Source of the DNA: Thalassia testudinum
Taxonomy: Eukaryota > Streptophyta > Magnoliopsida > Alismatales > Hydrocharitaceae
Direction: 5' to 3'
Assembly (NCBI GenBank): GCA_037157565.1
Contig: JAZHRO010000003.1
Coordinates: 74,216,501-74,280,500, forward strand
Length of the DNA stretch: 64,000 nucleotides
The position numbers and the translations under genes were made by a program. Of this stretch, positions 34,301 through 44,188 are shown piece after piece (positions within the stretch are counted from its first letter, which is position 1; the number at the start of each line of letters is the position of its first letter). The notes below the pieces were generated by a model. The model was not told the origin of the DNA, made no database searches, and saw only the letters and a program-made list of their open reading frames with translations.

Positions 34301-35151
34301 TCTCTAGCTGATCTAATTGGGCCGAGAGGCACATTTTGTGCATGACAGTGTTTGAGCTCCTGCCGCCATGGACGACCTCTGATGAAGCTCCAACGAAGCT
34401 CCAGGTACCCGGTCTCCCAGGCTATAGGTGCTGCATACTCGCGCGAGTGTCGCGAGGTGAGTGAGTCCAGCAAGGAGCGCCAGCAGAGTCAACAGCTTGG
34501 GCAATCGAGCGACAAAACTCTGCGGGCACACGTGAAGGCGAGACCAGATAGTCCCACATCGTGGGATTGCAACACTCAGGTACCATATAAGTTGTTTTTG
34601 TGTTTTCGTCTTAGGTACACTCAGGTACACTCAAGCACAGGGGTGAGGTCCCTCACTGCCCTCACCCGCCTCGTCCGTGGCTTGACCTCGCTGATCTGGC
34701 GGATCTGACCCGACCTAAACCTACGCACTCCTCGCACATCACACCACCTGCAGGTGCGCCTGTTCCCGGGTTCGATCCGACCCGATTATGGCTGTGGCTC
34801 TGGCTCAGGGAGAGCATCCCTGAGTGAATTTCTTGAGAGAGAGAGAGACGCGTGGGTAGAGGGAGAGAGGATAGGTTTTGTTCTGTGTAGGCACAGGCTG
34901 AACGTTGAGGAAGGACTCGGTCGCGACAAGGAAAAGAAAGAAGGAAGAAAGGAAAGGCAGGAAGAACAGAGAAGAAGAAGAAAGAAAGAAGCCTTCACAG
35001 GAGAAGAAGAAGGAGCAAGACAGAGAAGAAACAAGGCAGAGAAGAAGAAGAAAGAGAAGAAAAGAAAGCAAACACAGGAGCAGAAAAAGAAGAAATAGAG
35101 AGACTGCAGAGGAAGAAGAATAATCAAGAAGAAAAGGGAACCTACTTTTAA

Positions 35152-35177
35152 GACGTCTGATCTTGTGATCAGACGTC
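35152..35177. repeat. Perfect inverted repeat with GACGTC ends in A 5' LTR
   Basis: Arms GACGTCTGATC and GATCAGACGTC flank TTGT. The 3' LTR copy (about 42258-42283) has two changes in the left arm. GACGTC is the core bound by some plant bZIP factors, but binding here is only a guess. Confidence 0.8.
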
Positions 35178-35420
35178 CAATTTCATTTATTTTTGTCCTA
35201 ACTACTTTTAATCGCATACATTCATGGTTGAATTGATATTTTCAGTAAATTAGAGTGTTCAATTACATTTTGTCTAGTAGTAAATTCCATTTGCTCCCTG
35301 TGATCGACGTCGAATACTCCGATTTTCGAGTAATAAAATTCTTTATATATGTTTAAACATTTTGTCGGTTGTACTACAACGTGATATACTTTAAACCCGC
35401 ACAAAACGTTGACAACATTT

Positions 35421-35438
35421 TGGCACCGTTTCCGGGGA
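35421..35438 (+). promoter_or_regulatory. Element A primer-binding site (tRNA-Asp type)
   Basis: The sequence TGGCACCGTTTCCGGGGA lies three bases after the 5' LTR. It fits the Athila tRNA-Asp primer site. Confidence 0.87.
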
Positions 35439-36603
35439 GCAATGTGCAATTTACCACTAGTCTCTACATTCTTTTTATCATATTGAACACTAACTTGCCC
35501 TACTTTGCTTTGATGTGATCTTGCAGGTACTTCATGAGGAAATCTCTCCCGCAAGTCAACCACTCCAGGGCAGGTAATTTCGTTTCTTCCTTAATCATCC
35601 CCTAATCTTTGAAAGACAAAAGGAAGAAAATCAATTTAGGAATCAATTGCCTTCTTTATATAGTAATCACCATCTCTAAGGCAAAACATTTCCTGATTTT
35701 GCGAAAATTTCTGCAAATATTCTTGAAGTTGGAGTGATTTTTTTTTCCATCCCACAAATTCTTGTGCCTAATTGAAATAACGCTTAATCTCGGCTGACCA
35801 CACACTTCTTGTTTATAAGTCCAAAGAGAACTTTTGAAAAAGAAAGAGAGGATTGGAAATAGAATCAAATTATGTTTCCACATTAGGGTCTTGGAGCGCT
35901 AGTCACACATGCCTGTGTAAAAGGAAATAAACCCTCCCGCATTAGTGTGCTACCCAAGCCCTTGATTGAAGAAAGCTAAATAAGACAAACCCTAAAATTG
36001 AGCTCTAAAATCACTTGAATCTTAAAATTTTTTTTTTTTTGACCTAATAACCTGGGAGTCAAATCAGGGTGATCTCTAGGCTCCGAGCTGAGAATCATTC
36101 TGCCATCTATAGGACAGGTCAGGTGAAGTTGACCCCTTGGGTCAACCAACCTCTAAATTAGGTCACAATACCAAAAACATCTAAAGTTCAAGTGAGAACC
36201 CTAAAAGTACATTTGAAATAAAAAGTGATAGACTTAAGAGGTCAAGGTCCCCATTCTGGTCTACCTGGAATCTCAGTGACAAGAGAGGTCGGGTGGGGGA
36301 AACCCTGTAACCCGTAGAGACGCTCTACCATGTAGGGGTCTTTGCGGGACTCTCCCTCCCTAGCTGCCCAGGTAATTCTCAGGTGGACGATCTTCAGATC
36401 CAGGGGTCCATCTGCCCCGAACCTCCATAGTCATCCAAACATCTTTTGGGTGTCTTGATTAGGTCAAGAACATCTCCAGTCCTGCATCTTTTCACTTTAG
36501 AGCACACACACTCATTTTCAGTGGGACTCGTCATTCTGATCTGATCGCTTCATAACACATCTTGAGTCAAACTCTAATCTTGATTCCACCACCTAATCCA
36601 AAT
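35439..36603 (+). other. Element A untranslated leader
   Basis: The leader is about 1.1 kb and noncoding. The segment 36100-36465 matches the B leader (16480-16800, opposite strand), including GACCCCTTGGGTCAACC and the region CATCTGCCCCG. The match stops at about 36465, before the B gag start, so the replaced segment in A begins there. Confidence 0.7.
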
Positions 36604-38235
36604 ATGCAGCCGAACCACCTAGGACTACCATTCAAGAAACCTGAATACCGAAGATCCATGAGAGATAAAATGATTGAGGATGCCATGAGATTTTATGAAA
36701 ATGAAGAAACCTCAACAGCAGTAGGAAACATTCAGGTTGATGTCCCAACAACCACAACCTTTGTCATAACTTGTGCCCAAGTACTATTAGCAGAAGCCAA
36801 TAAAGGATCAACCCGTGACTTGCTCATTACTGCATACATTGAGATAGAAAGATTGCACAATAGTGAATACCTTCAATGTATGACAAATCCTCGACTTTGG
36901 AAGCAACACCAAGATAGTCTTGAAAAATGGGAAGAGATAATGAGATTAATAAAACAAGTGATTGATTAGAAATACCCGTACATACCACCAACAGAGGATG
37001 AGCTATCTTGGAACAACATCGAGGATAAATCTGACCTCGGGTTTGAGGCACAAAATGGTTGTGGATTCCCAACCCAGATGGAGTATAATGCACTTGATAT
37101 TGAAGAAGGTTGGGAAGCTCCAAATGCAGGAAAAGACCATGATGAGCCCATTTTAGAATCCCAAGACTCCTGCAAGTATGAGAGTAGAACTGAACCTCTC
37201 GAGGGTGTAAATTCCGTCCCTTATTCTGATAAGGTGGCCCTCGAAGGTTATTCAGACCTAAATTCTAGTAATTCAACCCACATCCTAAGCCTAGAACATC
37301 GATCTGAAACATATTTTGAAGATTTCAAGGCCTCAGATGAAGAAAATCAATCTCTTAATGAAGAATATGATTTTGGGCCTCGATTTGATGAATATCCCTC
37401 GTCAACCTCCTCAGAGGAAAGAATCGATTTTGCGGAAGTCATGCCAATCTACGACACAGAAACTGAGGAGTTGGACGAGCAGGGTTTCAATCGGGTATGC
37501 CCTACTAGCTTAGAATCTGAGCCTCTACCAGATAAGGATACCCTTTTAAGCTCAGAATTAACATTTAGGCTAGATAACAGTCAGGCTGCTGAATATACAA
37601 CATATGATTTATTCTATGGTGGAACTCATGATCTAGAATCTCACTCAAACTTTGATTTTCGCAAACTCTCCGATGATCTCGAATCTGACCATAACATCGG
37701 AGAAAATCTACCTCCTGATTATAACATGTCAATCTTCTTTGAAGCCACCTGCTCCACATATACAGAACCAATCAAAACCCGTTCCCCACCCCGACCCACA
37801 ACCGGACTAAATTTCTATTCCGATTCACCTCTCACTGAGCCGTTTGCAGATGATTCAACTCCATATCTAGACCAGGTAACAGGTACTGATCAGACCATAA
37901 ATTAGGAGCCTCCATCCTTTGATCACCTCTGTAGGGATTCCACACCTTACATGAATAATTTTTCGGAACCCTACTTTGACCAGGCTGATTCGACTCAGCC
38001 TGAACCCGAGTTTTCACTTCCATATCCATCAGAACGTCACTGCATATGGTGGGTTCCGCATCTGCTGATCTACATCTATCAACCCACCAGACTTATTGGG
38101 TTCGGGCTGCATTATCAGCCCGCTGATCTCAACAAGCACCTGGTTGGACCAACCAGGCTCTTAATCAAGGTGCTTGTTTTCCAAAACTCCATTGATTTGA
38201 CCACTCCCTCTCCACCCCATTTTCTGCTCGGCTGA
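36604..38235 (+). pseudogene. Element A unknown ORF (about 543 codons) with two in-frame TAG codons
   Basis: One frame runs from the ATG at 36604 (M-Q-P-N-H-L-G-L) to TGA at 38233-38235, interrupted only by TAG at 36967-36969 and 37903-37905. The N-terminal third is mixed-charge and probably helical (R-R-S-M-R-D-K-M-I-E-D-A-M-R-F-Y, then L-E-K-W-E-E-I-M-R-L-I-K-Q). The middle and C-terminal parts are very acidic and rich in Ser, Glu, Asp, Tyr and Phe. I see no gag capsid motif, zinc knuckle, D-S/T-G, RT or integrase residue, signal peptide or membrane segment. It sits exactly where B has gag-pol, and its stop lies in the conserved GCTGAAGGC block 22 nt before the stem-loop. It could be a captured host fragment or a fast-evolving accessory protein. 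I do not recognise the family. Confidence 0.65.
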
Positions 38236-38256
38236 AGGCATTAAATTTAGCGCTTA

Positions 38257-38272
38257 ACGGGAGGCAACCCGT
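38257..38272 (+). ncRNA. Conserved stem-loop after the ORF, element A
   Basis: The sequence ACGGG-AGGCAA-CCCGT follows AGCGCTTA. The stem is perfect and the loop differs from B by one base. Its position relative to the upstream stop codon matches B. Confidence 0.6.
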
Positions 38273-38476
38273 CATCCCAAACACAGAGACCCGTCTGATT
38301 ATCCATCTGGACTCCACGTCTATTGCACCTTGAGACCAGCCTTAGACATATGATCCCACCTCTGGTACACGTATCAGAGCTTGAAATCATCCGCATCAGT
38401 CATTTATGACCCATTCACCCACCCGATGTATCTTGTTCTAAGCCCCTAACCTCAACACTAATTCCCACCCTCTGTT

Positions 38477-38514
38477 TACAATGAGGACATTACAAAACTT
38501 AGGCATGGGGGGGT
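38477..38514 (+). promoter_or_regulatory. Second polypurine-like motif with upstream palindrome, element A
   Basis: TACAATGAGGACATTACA is followed by AAACTTAGGCATGGGGGGGT. The latter repeats the terminal tract AAAAGCTAGGCATGGGGGTA at 39783, 1.3 kb downstream. Confidence 0.65.
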
Positions 38515-39782
38515 GATAAAGTGCATACATACAGAACCAAGAAAAAAATCAGGAGTCTCACACACAAAAAAATTTGCATATGTCAAAAACACAAACAAAA
38601 ATTGAAATAAAATTAAGAAAAAGAACAAAAAAATGGGGGGAGGGAGGAAATTTTGTGAGCCACTTAAGCATAAGGAGGAGAAAAAGAAGAAAAATGACAA
38701 AAAGGAGCACAAAATGAAAATGAAAAGAAATAGTCATTAGTGAAAGATTAAGGGGTTAACTGAAGTTCTAGACCGAATCAAGAAAAAGAAAAGAAAAGTG
38801 CTACAGAGATACAACAAGAGATTAGTGGGAACGCTGGTCTTAGGCCTTTTGGGCTAGTACCGTTAGCTTAAAAATTCATGTATCCGTTAAAATCTGGATA
38901 ATCCTCAAGAGGTTGAGGAAAATGCGAAGCTTGAGTATTAGGTCTAAGGCCTAGGAAGTATTCGGCCTCGTTAACTGACCTCCGGTTTGCAGGATTCGGT
39001 AACCTAAGCACCCAAATTCACACACAGTCTGGTTCAGTGCGCATAAACATCCAAATCACGTGAAAAGCGTTTAATGTTTTGAAAAAGTCACCTAGATTAG
39101 GAGCGGCCAATCAACACAAATTGATTTGGACGAGTTCCCAGCGCGGAGATGCAGGAAATTCCCCTCGAAGATGCATAACAACATATCGTCTCCTCGGTGC
39201 TTGTCTCTTAGGATATTTAAATATCCTATTGGGGGCATGTAAGCACTCTGCTGGTTCAGATACCATGGGTGACATTATCACGAAATGTCGATCGCCAGGG
39301 TCTGGATTCGGCCACGGAATGCCATGGGCGGAATTATCTCGAAATCTCGAAAGCCAGGGACCCTTGAGGATTGATGATGAGGACAAGGAATCCGATACAG
39401 ACTGTGTTGATAAGCTAATCCAAAGCTAGAAATAAAAAGAAAAGAGAGAGAAAATCTCTCCAAACAAATAAATCTTCTATCTCTCTCTTACAAAAAATGC
39501 ACTGTAAACTGAACTTAGGCTAAAAATGTCTCAAGCACGGGTGCTTTAACCGCGGAGTCCAACAAACCCTAGGTTAGTTTCTGTGGGCCGTAGAAACCTT
39601 TGTGGAAGACTGAGGCTAAACCGGAATAGGTCCGAATTTTGGTTGGTACTTGAGTACCTCTAGGCCTATTATCGGCATTCCCACCTAATCACAAAAGAAA
39701 AGGAGAAGCACTTATCATTGTTGACAGACATTCAGGGTCTAGAATGGAAGTTAAAACCTTGAAATTTTGCTAAGGGACTAGC
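38515..39782 (+). other. Element A 3' untranslated region
   Basis: This region holds no known protein. It contains an A-rich stretch (38520-38740), a segment matching the B 3' UTR (38860-39780 against 9206-10140), an 18-bp perfect palindrome AGGATATTTAAATATCCT at 39210-39227, two tandem units (about 39260-39365), and an open frame of 117 codons at 39079-39429 that shares a stretch of about 80 residues with a frame in B. Confidence 0.7.
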
Positions 39783-39802
39783 AAAAGCTAGGCATGGGGG
39801 TA
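39783..39802 (+). promoter_or_regulatory. Polypurine tract of element A
   Basis: AAAAGCTAGGCATGGGGGTA directly precedes the 3' LTR and matches the B tract on the other strand. Confidence 0.85.
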
Positions 39803-42526
39803 TGATGAGAGCCTCATCATGAGCCATAACTAGCTCATTTTGACCCAATAAAGAAGATAAAAGCTCCTACATAACTTAGAAGAAGGACTAACTGAAGGAA
39901 CAAGTGCTCTGAGAAGAAAACATGAAATAAAGGTTAAAACTGCAATTTTACCATTGCAGTACATAAACAGGATTTCTAAAAAGCAAAACATAAGTAAAAT
40001 GGTCCAAATAAGATAAAAAGTGGGTTGAGTTAATTAGAAATGGGTTTATGTGCAATCTACGAACTAAATGACACTTGGTAACCCTAAAACTGACCCGCTT
40101 AAATTAACAATGTTCCAGTCAGAATAAAAATCAAGTAAACCTTCTAAAAATCATATAAAAACATCCTCTAGGGTTTAGAACACTTAATTTGGCCTTTGGA
40201 ACCTAGTTTGACCTAGATTAGGGTCCTAGCTCTTCAATTAACCTAATTTGGGTTTTTACGCAAAATGTCCAGTCAAACGAGGTCAAACCTGAAATCCAAC
40301 TTCTCCACTGGATTCCTTAGGTCTAAATTAGGTTTATACCAAAATTTTGACCTAAGGGGAGGTCATCTTGACCTACTTTGCAATTTAGTACACCCAAATC
40401 ATAAATAGGTCCCTATCTTTTGAATACCTTTGCAGAGAGCCCCGTAGGTTCTTCGCCTCCTTTACAAACCGGTCCTGCCGCCATTACTAGGGCAGAACCG
40501 AGCTCCGATGAAGTTTCGAGAGAGATTGCTCTCTAATTCCTCAGAGATTCTCTCCCAGAAATGGAAGGGGGATTCTCTGAGGAATTCCCTTCCCTATAAA
40601 GCCAATTACAATCGCTCGTGTGAACCCAATCTCTCGTGTGAACGCACGAGAGATTTGGGTATCCACCTTCCTTCCAACTCCGGCAAGTCGGCAGACCTAA
40701 TTGCGCGGTCTCCATGCGCTAGTAGGTGCGGCCAGCACCTATAAAAGACACCCCAGACCCTGCCGCAGAGGGGAGCTTGATTTGGCCGAGTGTCCACCCC
40801 CAATTCGTCTCGTCCTGCCCGGCCAAAAGTCCCAGGAAGCTCCGGTGAGCCCCCCTCCCCTCCCTCTTCGCTCTGCCACAAAACCGGTGGCAGAGTTAGC
40901 TTCCTGACTTCCCTCCGCGTCGCGCAGTACTTGCGCACGCCGCCTCAGCCCCGTCGTCGCCGTCGTTCTCCCCCACTGGGCATCATCTTCTCCGGCGACA
41001 GCAGGTACTGCTGTCCGCCTTCCGTCCCCTTTTGTCCTTAAAATTAGGTTAGAACTCCTCTCCATCCTCTGCTCTCTCTTTTCCCCCTGTTATCTCATCT
41101 GATTACCCCTCGACCGACGTTGACCACCCTCATCTTCCACATCACCGATCGACCTCCGGCGAGCCACTTCCACCATTCCAGCCCCCCACACGGCTCGCCA
41201 ACCACCTCCACAGCTCCGCCTCACCACCAGGAACTCGCTCCACCCCACAACTGCCACTCCAGACCTCCATAATCAGCCCCCGAACAACCCACCATCTCCG
41301 GTCACAGGTTGACCTAGGCACGCACGCCTAGGTCGACCTGTGGCCTGCAGCATCATCCACCACCTTCGCTGTGCCACGGCGAAGGTCTCTAGCTGATTTG
41401 ATTGGGCCGAGAGGCTCATTTTGTGCATGACAGTGTTTGAGCTCCTGTCGCCATGGACGACCTCTGATGAAGCTCCAATGAAGCTCCAGGCACTCGGTCT
41501 CCCAGGCTACAGGTGCTGCATACTAACGCGAGTGTCGCGAGGTGAGTGAGTCTAGCAAGGAGCGCCAGCAGAGTCAACAGCTTGGGCAATCGAGCGACAA
41601 AACTCTGCGGGCGCTCGTGAAGGCGAGACCAGATAGTCCCACATCGTTGGATTGCAACACTCAGGTACCGTATAAGTTGTTTTTGTGTTTTCGTCTTAGT
41701 GCCTTCGTAAGAACAAGGGTGAGGTCCCTCACTGCCCTCACCCGCCTCGTCCGCGGCTTGACCTCACGAATCTGGCAGATCCGACCCGATCTAAACCTAC
41801 GCACTCCTCGCGCATCACACCACCTGCAGGTGCGCCTAGTCCCGGGTTCGATCCGACCCGATTATGGCTCTGGCTCTGGCTCTGGGAGAGCGTCCCTGAG
41901 TGAATTGCTTGAGAGAGAGAGATGCGTGGGTAGAGGGAGAAAGGATAGGTTTTGTTCTGTGTAGGCACAGGCTGAACGTTGAGGAAGAAGGACTCGGTCG
42001 CGACAAGGAAAAGAAAGAAGGAAGAAAGGAAAGGCAGGAAGAACAGAGAAGAAGAAGAAAGAAACAAGCCTTCATAGGAGAAGAAAAAGGAGCAAGACAG
42101 AGAAGAGACAAGGCAGAGAATCAGAAGAAAGAAAGTAGCCTTCGCAGGAGAAGAAGAAAGAGACGGAAAGAAAGAAAACAGAGCAGCAGAAAAAGAAGAA
42201 ACAGAGAGACTGCAGAGGAAGAAGAATAATCAAGAAGAAAAGGGAACCTACTTTTAAGGTGTCTGATCTTGTGATCAGACGTCCAATTTCATTTCGTTTT
42301 GTCCTAACTACTTTTAATCGCATACATTCATAGTTGAATTGATATTTTGAGCAAGTTAGAGTGTTCAATTAAATTTTGACTAGTAGTAAATTCCATTTGC
42401 TCCCTGTGATCGACCTCGGATACTCCGATTTTCGAGTAATAAAATTCTTTATATATGTTTAAACGTTTTGTCGGTTGTACTACAACGTGATATACTTTAA
42501 ACCCGTACAAAACGTTGACAACAGTA
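39803..42526 (+). repeat. Element A 3' LTR
   Basis: The LTR is 2724 bp and pairs with 32719-35417. It has an extra purine-rich stretch near 42110-42190 and an altered U3/R segment near 41700. The TATA box is at 40740-40747. Confidence 0.92.
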
Positions 42527-42531
42527 ATACG
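42527..42531. repeat. Target-site duplication of element A (GTAAT), right copy
   Basis: GTAAT follows the A 3' LTR directly and matches 32714-32718. Confidence 0.93.
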
Positions 42532-44183
42532 TGCTCTCTTTGGTTCCACGTACCTAAGAGACAACACACTTCCACGTTTTACTTTCTTAGTTCCATTCCA
42601 TTCTCTTTCCAGGAGTTCTACTCCTAATTCCCCGTGGGGTTCATGTTCTTTTTGTTTGGCCGTTTTGGGTTTCACCATTCCAGCTTTATATTTATGTAAT
42701 CCATGTTCTTAATCATATTTATTCATTCATAATAGGCAGCTGTTAATCAATTTACAGGCAGTTATCATTTCCTTTCTACTTTTCCAAGACTGCAGTCTTT
42801 ATATATTCCACTAGTTTTCCAATCCTAAGATTCATGCCGTACCCTAGGATCTATCATTCAAATATAGTTTTCCATTCCTAGGATTCATGCAATACCATAG
42901 GATCTATCATTCAATCTAATTTCACAGTCTTAGGGTTCATGCAATGCCCTAGACTCTATTAATTATTTCATAATTGTAACAAGTTTTGTTAAATAAATTA
43001 AAAAGCCACTCTACCAGCGAAACCGGGAGTACTGGAGGCGTGGTCGGCAATCCTGTGAGCCTCCGCAACCCCCAAGACTACAATGGAACGGGGTCCTAAC
43101 ACAAGGATCAATCACAAGGTGTTTCTCAGAATAGTACACAATTACTATAAACGGATAGAGGAATTAATTTTGGAAAGAACGCAACTTGAAACGGGGAAAA
43201 CGGACTCCGAACGGGCCCTAAACGGGTCAAAAACGACGAATCTGTCCAAAATCAGACGTCTGGAACCTCTTCCAGACGTCTTAAAAGGTGGATCAAGTCG
43301 TTCCTCAGTCTACGCAGTCCTTCTGACATCCAGAAGCCTGCTGGATTGTCTGAAGTCTGTTTCCAGATGTCCGATTGTCACCCCAGACGTCTGGAGGTCC
43401 TCTCTGTCATGTAGTACTGTGCCCAAATGTCTGATCTGCATGGGATGGCGAGCCCTCGCATCCTCCCGAACAACACCTGCGCACACACGCAGCTGCTCTC
43501 ATCACAAAAACGCTCAGAGAACGCGACGGACGGCTGCATGGCCGTACACGCGTTAAAGGAAGAAGGAGGAAAAATATTGTACCTATCAGACGCCTAGATC
43601 TTCCACCAGACGTCCTACGCGTCCTTGGGACGTAACTCCAGACGTCTGATTATGGGAAATTTTCCCAGAATCAGCACCCGGTTCGTCCTCCGCCCGCAAC
43701 GCACAGCCGCACCGCGCTGCGTCCGCCTACTGCCCGAGCTGCAGCAGCTCCTCCGCGACACCCCACGCCCGCTGTTTCCCCCGCTAGCTGGCTCTAGCTA
43801 CCCCAGCAAGCTCGCACCTCTGTGGTCGAGCTTCTTTTTCCTCTCGCAACACTCCCTCCCACACGCCCGCTGCAGCCACTACTGCGCCCTCGCTCTTTCG
43901 CTCTCCCATAGGGAGAAGGAGAAGAGAAGATGGTGGAGTGGGGTGAGGGAGAGGGGGAGCGCTCTTATAGGGCAGCCGTAGGAAGAGAGAGAAGGAAAGC
44001 GGTGCCTGCAAAGAGAGAAAACGAAGGCTGCGGGTTCAATCTCCGCGCAGGTGTGCAGATGCGAACCCGTACGCTGAAAAAAATTTATTACCAGATGTCT
44101 GGGAAGGGTTCCAGATGTCTGGCCAAACATCTGGGACACTTCCCAGACGTCTTAAACTGCTTCTGACGCCCATGATCGTAACA
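42532..44183 (-). repeat. Array C LTR3, right part
   Basis: This continues LTR3 after element A and ends CGTAACA. It keeps the clearest GACGTC inverted repeats of the three LTRs, for example arms AGACGTCTGGAA (43254-43265) and TTCCAGACGTCT (43270-43281) around CCTC. The TATA box is at 43962-43970 (minus) and the 53-bp tandem repeats at 42812-42962. Confidence 0.87.
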
Positions 44184-44188
44184 ATCCA

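Larger units (their letters stand above)
32719..35417 (+). repeat. Element A 5' LTR
   Basis: The LTR is 2699 bp. Its first 40 bases nearly match the B LTR start. A TATA box TATAAAAG is at 33656-33663. The palindrome with arms CCTTCGCCGTG and CACGGCGAAGG is at 34278-34300, a purine-rich run at about 34900-35125, and a perfect inverted repeat at 35152-35177. The end carries the CTCCCTGTGATCGACG block typical of Athila/Tat LTRs. Confidence 0.92.
32719..42526 (+). mobile_element. Element A: non-autonomous Athila-like element with an unknown ORF
   Basis: The element is 9.8 kb. The LTRs are 32719-35417 and 39803-42526 (TGATGAGAGCC...GACAACA), with a perfect GTAAT target duplication. The internal region is only 4385 bp and has a tRNA-Asp primer site, a leader related to B, an unfamiliar frame (36604-38235), a conserved stem-loop, two polypurine-like motifs and a 3' UTR related to B. 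There is no gag, protease, RT or integrase. The LTRs differ by about 5% by eye, more than those of B. Movement would need enzymes from elsewhere, most likely from a B-type element. Confidence 0.92.
3065..44183 (-). mobile_element. Array C: Tekay-type chromovirus in LTR-internal-LTR-internal-LTR order
   Basis: Three LTR copies begin TGTAACGACCC (or close variants) and end CGTAACA in plus coordinates: 3065-5719, 24561-27246 and 32031-44183 (the last interrupted by A). Two internal regions lie between them, each with minus-strand gag, aspartic protease, RT, RNase H, integrase and a C-terminal chromodomain. The primer site next to each internal region matches initiator tRNA-Met. Outer flanks are ATCCG (3060-3064) and ATCCA (44184-44188), a target duplication with one mismatch, so the whole array occupies one insertion site. 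The middle LTR is shared, which is expected from unequal homologous recombination. Both coding copies are heavily mutated. B and A are later insertions. Confidence 0.88.

Noticed and set aside
37078..37905. Reading the acidic 275-codon frame of A as a separate host gene
   Set aside because: It is in phase with the upstream and downstream frames across TAG codons and lies wholly inside the retroelement between its leader and 3' UTR.
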